DNA of 64,000 bases from Anaerolineae bacterium (lineage in GTDB: Bacteria > Chloroflexota > Anaerolineae > Promineifilales > Promineifilaceae): contig JAHDWJ010000013.1 of the NCBI GenBank assembly GCA_023384415.1, positions 56,066-120,065 of the forward strand, given 5' to 3'. A program made the translations under genes and the position numbers. Position 1 is the first letter of the stretch. The number at the start of each line of letters is the position of its first letter. Below are positions 60,108 to 64,000 of the stretch, piece by piece. Below the pieces are notes generated by a model. The model was not told the DNA's origin. It ran no database searches and was given only the letters and a program-made list of their open reading frames with translations.

Positions 60108-60162
60108 GCACTCTGACGCAAGGTACAGTTCACCCCTAACGGCTCACTAACGGAGATGCTCT

Positions 60163-61560
60163 ATGAAACAATCATTATTCCTGTTACTTGCCTTATTTCT
60201 GGCAGCCTGTACAGCAAGGGAAACAACTATAAACATTCCATCCACCCCCGAGACGGCTACTCTTGCCCTGGCAACAACCGCTGTCCCGCTGGTGGAAATC
60301 ACTGCCATAGCCCAACCTATCCAAATAACACCCACCCCTATACCAACTTCTGCCCCCACAGAAACGCCACAGCTTACCCCAACCCCCATCCCCCCACCAA
60401 CAGGTCACATTTATTTTTTATGGGATCCGGAACCATTACCAATCACGGGGTTCGGTAATCCAGTGCAAAATCTATATCAAGCAACTTATGATAAAGTTTC
60501 TGGCATGTGGAATATTGAAACAGTCATAGAAAATCTAATAGGTTGGCCTGCCTCTATTTTATCGCCAAGTAAGAGTATGGTTGCTTTAACTCCCCTGGAA
60601 GATAGAAACAAAGATGGGTTTGTAAGTCAAGAGGGTTATAACAGAGGTTTTGATGCTCCAAACCTGTATGCCTTTGATTTAATCAGCAAGGTTCTAAATC
60701 CTGTGACAACTAATTTCCCTGAAATAAACGAACATCAAATTCATTGGCTAATTGATAATCAAACTATCATGATTGTTTCAGCATATACAATCTCACTTAC
60801 ATCCCTGACTCACCAAAATACACAACAAGTTGGCCCTACCTTTTCATCGCACATTATTTGGGCTGATCTTTCGCCAAGTACCCAAACTGTTGTTGTGAAT
60901 ACGAGTTCAGATGGAATTTTTTTCTTAGACATTGCTACAGGTATGATAATACTTAACCTGGAACAAATAGGGGGCAATGGAGTGTATGGAGGTTGGGCAC
61001 CAAATGGTAAGTGGGTTGCTCTAAAATACCCATCTGCTCATGAGTTTCTTTTTATAAATAGTGAAACATTGGCTGTAGAATCTATCTTTTTAGAGGGTCT
61101 GATTAACCAATTAGTCTGGAACCCTATTGATGCTGTTCTATTGTTACATGAATACACAGAGGTCAGATCAAGGATACTACTGTTTGATCCAGAACTGTCT
61201 GTGTTTGAACTGGTTTCTGAATTACCCACTGATGTTACAGTAGATTATTTAGGTTGGTCGCCTGATGGTGAGACAATCACATATCTCTTTAAAAAAGGAA
61301 AAGTTGCTAGTTTATATTCATTAGCGAGAGAGGCGGAAATTGCTCAAAAGATTTGGCAAAGTGAGGATGTAGGCAGATTTAATTTCTCTGGTTGGTCCCC
61401 TGATTATCAATGGATACTTATATTTTCAGGCCAACAGGACATGTATACACATGATGAACATGCCACCATTGAAGTTGTACATAAAGATGGCAGGGCTACT
61501 TATGAACTTTACGAAACCACAGGATTTCATGATCCATATGGCTTTTTCTGGTTGCCATGA
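60163..61560 (+). CDS. TolB-like beta-propeller lipoprotein
   Basis: The 465-residue product has a lipoprotein signal (MKQSLFLLLALFLAAC, Cys 16), a TP-rich linker (residues about 35-80) and a beta-propeller with PD40-type blades, for instance YLGWSPDGETITYLFKKG and FSGWSPDYQWILIFSG. TolB-like propellers in Chloroflexota are common surface proteins of unknown ligand. Codon usage and base composition (60.4-61.6 kb) are clearly AT-richer than in the neighbours, and the gene contains no GCGGCCGC octamer. Likely acquired by transfer. ATG 60163 follows GGAGATGCTCT. Confidence 0.75.
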   Translation: MKQSLFLLLALFLAACTARETTINIPSTPETATLALATTAVPLVEITAIAQPIQITPTPIPTSAPTETPQLTPTPIPPPTGHIYFLWDPEPLPITGFGNPVQNLYQATYDKVSGMWNIETVIENLIGWPASILSPSKSMVALTPLEDRNKDGFVSQEGYNRGFDAPNLYAFDLISKVLNPVTTNFPEINEHQIHWLIDNQTIMIVSAYTISLTSLTHQNTQQVGPTFSSHIIWADLSPSTQTVVVNTSSDGIFFLDIATGMIILNLEQIGGNGVYGGWAPNGKWVALKYPSAHEFLFINSETLAVESIFLEGLINQLVWNPIDAVLLLHEYTEVRSRILLFDPELSVFELVSELPTDVTVDYLGWSPDGETITYLFKKGKVASLYSLAREAEIAQKIWQSEDVGRFNFSGWSPDYQWILIFSGQQDMYTHDEHATIEVVHKDGRATYELYETTGFHDPYGFFWLP

Positions 61561-61964
61561 TTGAGAAAAAATCAAAATCATACTATTGTTTCCCACGCGT
61601 TTCCTGTAATTGGGATGTCTAACTAGGGCGATTGCATACTCGGTTTCATCGGCTTAACACAAAGCGTTGAAATGCCTTGCTGATAACGAAAACACGTTAA
61701 AACGTATTAACGGAACGGTTTTAAGTGCGCTTGAACGCACTTTTCTATCAGATGTGGATTTCAATCCATGTCCTGGGCGGCAAAAATTTAGTATGCAATC
61801 GCCCTAGGTGTGGGGGCACATCTGGCCATCCTTATTTCACCTGTGGTTAGGAGAAAATTCATTATTTCTTAAATAATCGCGACTAGAAGTAAACGAACCC
61901 CATTCCCTTGTCCTTAAAACAGGTTACAATTCAGATAATTATTCATCCCCACCCCCTGAGCATT
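61561..61964. other. Intergenic region containing a MITE
   Basis: This 404-bp gap between the propeller lipoprotein and the P-type ATPase is mostly filled by the 185-bp inverted-repeat element described next. The remaining 160 bp before the ATPase start hold no feature I can support. Confidence 0.6.
61623..61807. mobile_element. MITE-like element, 185 bp, perfect 18-bp inverted repeats
   Basis: CTAGGGCGATTGCATACT (61623-61640) and its exact inverse complement (61790-61807) bound a 149-bp interior without an ORF. Each end carries CTAG, which is a typical 4-bp target (YTAR) of IS5-group elements, so the true termini may be GGCGATTGCATACT with a CTAG duplication. The interior has hairpins (AAGTGCG-CTTGAA-CGCACTT followed by T's, and GTGGATT-TC-AATCCATG). 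It is a likely non-autonomous derivative of an IS5-like element. Confidence 0.88.
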
Positions 61965-64000
61965 ATGATCCATCTCCCCATCTCCCCCACCGAATGGCAT
62001 CGTTTAACCGTCGCGGCCGCACTCCAGCAGTTGGCCGTTGACCCAGAGAGTGGCCTCTCCCCCGAAGAAGTCAAACAGCGGCAAGCCCAATTTGGCCCCA
62101 ATGAGTTAGAAGAAAAAGGGGGCAAACCGGCCTGGCGCATCCTCTGGGAGCAGATCAGCAGCACAATGGTACTGATTTTGATCGCGGCCGCTATCATCTC
62201 CGGCTTCCTGGGCAAAGTGACTGAAACGGCGGCCATCGCCGCCATCGTCGTCTTGTTCGCCCTGCTTGGCTTCTTTCAAGAATACCGGGCTGAACAGGCC
62301 ATGGCCGCCCTGAAAAAATTAGCCACCCCCATCGTGCGTGCCCGGCGGGGGGGGCAAGTTGTTGAGGTTTCCGCCCGTGACCTGGTGCCGGGGGATATCA
62401 TCTTGCTGGAAGCAGGCAGTGCCGTGCCCGCCGATATTCGCCTCATTGAGGCAGTCAACTTACGCCTGCAAGAAGCGGCCCTCACCGGTGAATCAGAGCC
62501 GGTAGATAAACAGATTGAGCCTATTGCGCGGGACAACACCCCCCTGGGCGACCGGCGCAACATGGGGTACATGGGCACCGCCGCCACCTATGGGCGCGGG
62601 GTCGCCGTCGTTGTTGAGACAGGCATGAAAACGGAGTTGGGCAAAATCGCTACCCTCATCCAGGATGTCAGCGAAGGAATGACCCCGCTGCAAAAAAATC
62701 TGGACAGGGTGGGCAAACAGTTGGCCATCGGCGGGATTGCTGTGGCGGCCTTTATCTTTGTTCTGGGGTTGGGACGGGGGGAGAGTATCAGCGATATGTT
62801 CCTGATCGCCGTCAGTGTGGCCGTGGCCGTGGTACCGGAAGGGCTGCCCGCCGTCGTCACCGTCACCCTGGCCCTGGGGGCCCAACGAATGCTGCGCCGC
62901 CGTGCCCTCATCCGTAAGCTGCCCGCTGTCGAGACCCTGGGATCAGTCACGGTAATCTGCTCAGACAAGACGGGTACGCTGACAGTCAACCGGATGACGG
63001 TAACGGTGGTGGATGTGGCGGGTCATTATTTGGAACTGCAAGGCACCGGCCATCACCCCGTGCCCGCCTTACGCACCGCTGAAAGTGACCCAGACCTGTT
63101 CCGTAACCAACCCCAGGCGATTAATTTGACTCTGGCTGGGGGGGCTATGTGCAATGATGCCTCGCTCCAGCCGGACCGGGAAACGGGGCGGTATCAGGCG
63201 GTGGGAGACCCAACCGAAGGGGCGCTGCTGGTCGCGGCCGCGCAAGCTGGTCTCCCCAAATCGGAACTGCGCCAGGCAGCCCCCCGCGTCGCCGAATGGC
63301 CGTTTGATTCAGACCGCAAACGGATGAGTACCGTTCACCAACTACCGGCCGATGCCGCCCAATTGCCGGTGACCCTCCAGGCGTTACACACCAATGCCCC
63401 CCCCTATATCGCCATCACCAAAGGGTCTACTGATGGGCTGTTGGCTTTGTGTACACGGGTTTGGGTGGTAGATGGGCCGGTACCGCTGGATGAGGAATGG
63501 CGCGGCCGCATCCAGGCCGCCAACGATCAAATGGCCCAAAATGGGATGCGTGTCCTGGGGGTAGCCGTGCAGCCCCTGGCCGCCATCCCCACCAATATCG
63601 AAGCCGAATTGGAACAAAATTTAACCTTCGTGGGCATGGTTGGCATGATCGATCCCCCTCGCCCGGAAGTCAAAAACGCGGTGCAAACGGCCAAAACGGC
63701 CGGCATTCGCCCCATCATGATCACCGGCGACCACCCCTTAACCGCCCGCTTTATCGCCTATGACCTGGGCATTACCGAAAATGGGCGGGTGAAAACAGGG
63801 CAGGATTTGAGCCGCATGACCGCGGAAGAATTAGATGCAGCCGTGCGTGATGTCTCCGTCTTTGCCCGCGTCTCCCCAGAACATAAGCTCCGCATCGTGG
63901 AAGCACTCCAGCGGCAAGGGGAAATCGCGGCCATGACCGGCGATGGGGTGAACGATTCCCCGGCTCTCAAAAAAGCGGATATTGGTATTGCTATGGGGAT
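61965..64000 (+). CDS. Cation-transporting P-type ATPase, P2A (Ca2+) type, partial
   Basis: ATG 61965 opens a frame that stays open to the end of the window (678 codons), so the C-terminus is missing. Features in order: actuator-domain motif [10 protein letters not shown] (about residue 177), transmembrane helix 4 with [35 protein letters not shown] with phosphorylated D334, the nucleotide-binding domain and [22 protein letters not shown] near the right edge. The VPEGLP motif with the SDKTGTLT site places it among P2-type Ca2+ or related cation pumps. GCGGCCGC recurs from 62012 on, so the host-like composition resumes here. Confidence 0.93.
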   Translation, partial: MIHLPISPTEWHRLTVAAALQQLAVDPESGLSPEEVKQRQAQFGPNELEEKGGKPAWRILWEQISSTMVLILIAAAIISGFLGKVTETAAIAAIVVLFALLGFFQEYRAEQAMAALKKLATPIVRARRGGQVVEVSARDLVPGDIILLEAGSAVPADIRLIEAVNLRLQEAALTGESEPVDKQIEPIARDNTPLGDRRNMGYMGTAATYGRGVAVVVETGMKTELGKIATLIQDVSEGMTPLQKNLDRVGKQLAIGGIAVAAFIFVLGLGRGESISDMFLIAVSVAVAVVPEGLPAVVTVTLALGAQRMLRRRALIRKLPAVETLGSVTVICSDKTGTLTVNRMTVTVVDVAGHYLELQGTGHHPVPALRTAESDPDLFRNQPQAINLTLAGGAMCNDASLQPDRETGRYQAVGDPTEGALLVAAAQAGLPKSELRQAAPRVAEWPFDSDRKRMSTVHQLPADAAQLPVTLQALHTNAPPYIAITKGSTDGLLALCTRVWVVDGPVPLDEEWRGRIQAANDQMAQNGMRVLGVAVQPLAAIPTNIEAELEQNLTFVGMVGMIDPPRPEVKNAVQTAKTAGIRPIMITGDHPLTARFIAYDLGITENGRVKTGQDLSRMTAEELDAAVRDVSVFARVSPEHKLRIVEALQRQGEIAAMTGDGVNDSPALKKADIGIAMG

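Overview
The window looks like a chromosomal segment of a moderately GC-rich, aerobic, heterotrophic member of the Chloroflexota (Anaerolineae/Ardenticatenia-like). This is inferred from the gene content: an A2-type cytochrome c oxidase with SURF1 and CtaG, a CarH/LitR-type photoreceptor cluster, secreted proteins with TP-rich linkers, and panB genes with a long leader. The octamer GCGGCCGC occurs about 120 times by hand count, roughly one per 520 bp, which resembles a highly iterated palindrome. It is absent from the first 3.3 kb (an insertion sequence and small secreted proteins) and from about 59.3-61.9 kb (gene fragments, an AT-richer lipoprotein gene and a MITE), so these two stretches are probably foreign or rearranged.

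Layout. 0-3.4 kb: a 21-bp tandem array, a 1.9-kb insertion sequence that truncates a small secreted ORF, and a LolA/RseB-like secreted protein. 3.4-11 kb: ArsA-like ATPase, cyclic 2,3-diphosphoglycerate synthetase-like GTPase, Xer recombinase, purine nucleoside phosphorylase, RsmD, a D-amino-acid-oxidase-like flavoprotein and initiator tRNA-Met. 11.2-16.4 kb: a cobalamin-riboswitch operon with two membrane-anchored surface proteins that together resemble the alpha and beta domains of transcobalamin, followed by ECF-transporter S and T subunits. 16.4-24.3 kb: a biotinyl-domain protein, a histidine kinase and the cytochrome oxidase locus (SURF1, a secreted partner, CtaG, subunits III, IV, I, II). 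24.6-31.8 kb: DegV, an ECF sigma factor, a polysaccharide deacetylase, a dihydrouridine synthase, a membrane GAF histidine kinase and a dihydroorotate-dehydrogenase-like protein. 32.2-35.5 kb: panB-panE-panC-mgsA. 35.5-43.7 kb: coiled-coil, SCP2 and phasin-like proteins, a glycosyltransferase, GlgX and uncharacterised genes. 43.8-49.3 kb: a Mn/Zn ABC transporter whose two permeases both carry C-terminal winged-helix domains, with a seven-copy tandem array inside the locus and a DtxR/MntR-type operator upstream. 49.4-58 kb: tspO-folE-carH-desaturase-photolyase-yceI-plsY-glycosyltransferase, all on the minus strand. 58.2-64 kb: surface proteins, a decayed junction, a MITE and the start of a Ca2+-type P-type ATPase that runs off the window.

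How the genes fit together. Cobalamin links two parts. The riboswitch operon should be expressed when B12 is scarce and would capture and import it, and the CarH-like regulator needs adenosylcobalamin to sense light. The CarH neighbours (photolyase, GTP cyclohydrolase I, CrtI-like desaturase, YceI, TspO) are typical of light-damage responses. The best candidate for a little-described system is the split, surface-anchored transcobalamin-like pair with its ECF transporter. Second is the metal transporter with winged-helix tails on both permeases and a six-cysteine insertion in one of them. All assignments come from reading the sequence; no database search was run.
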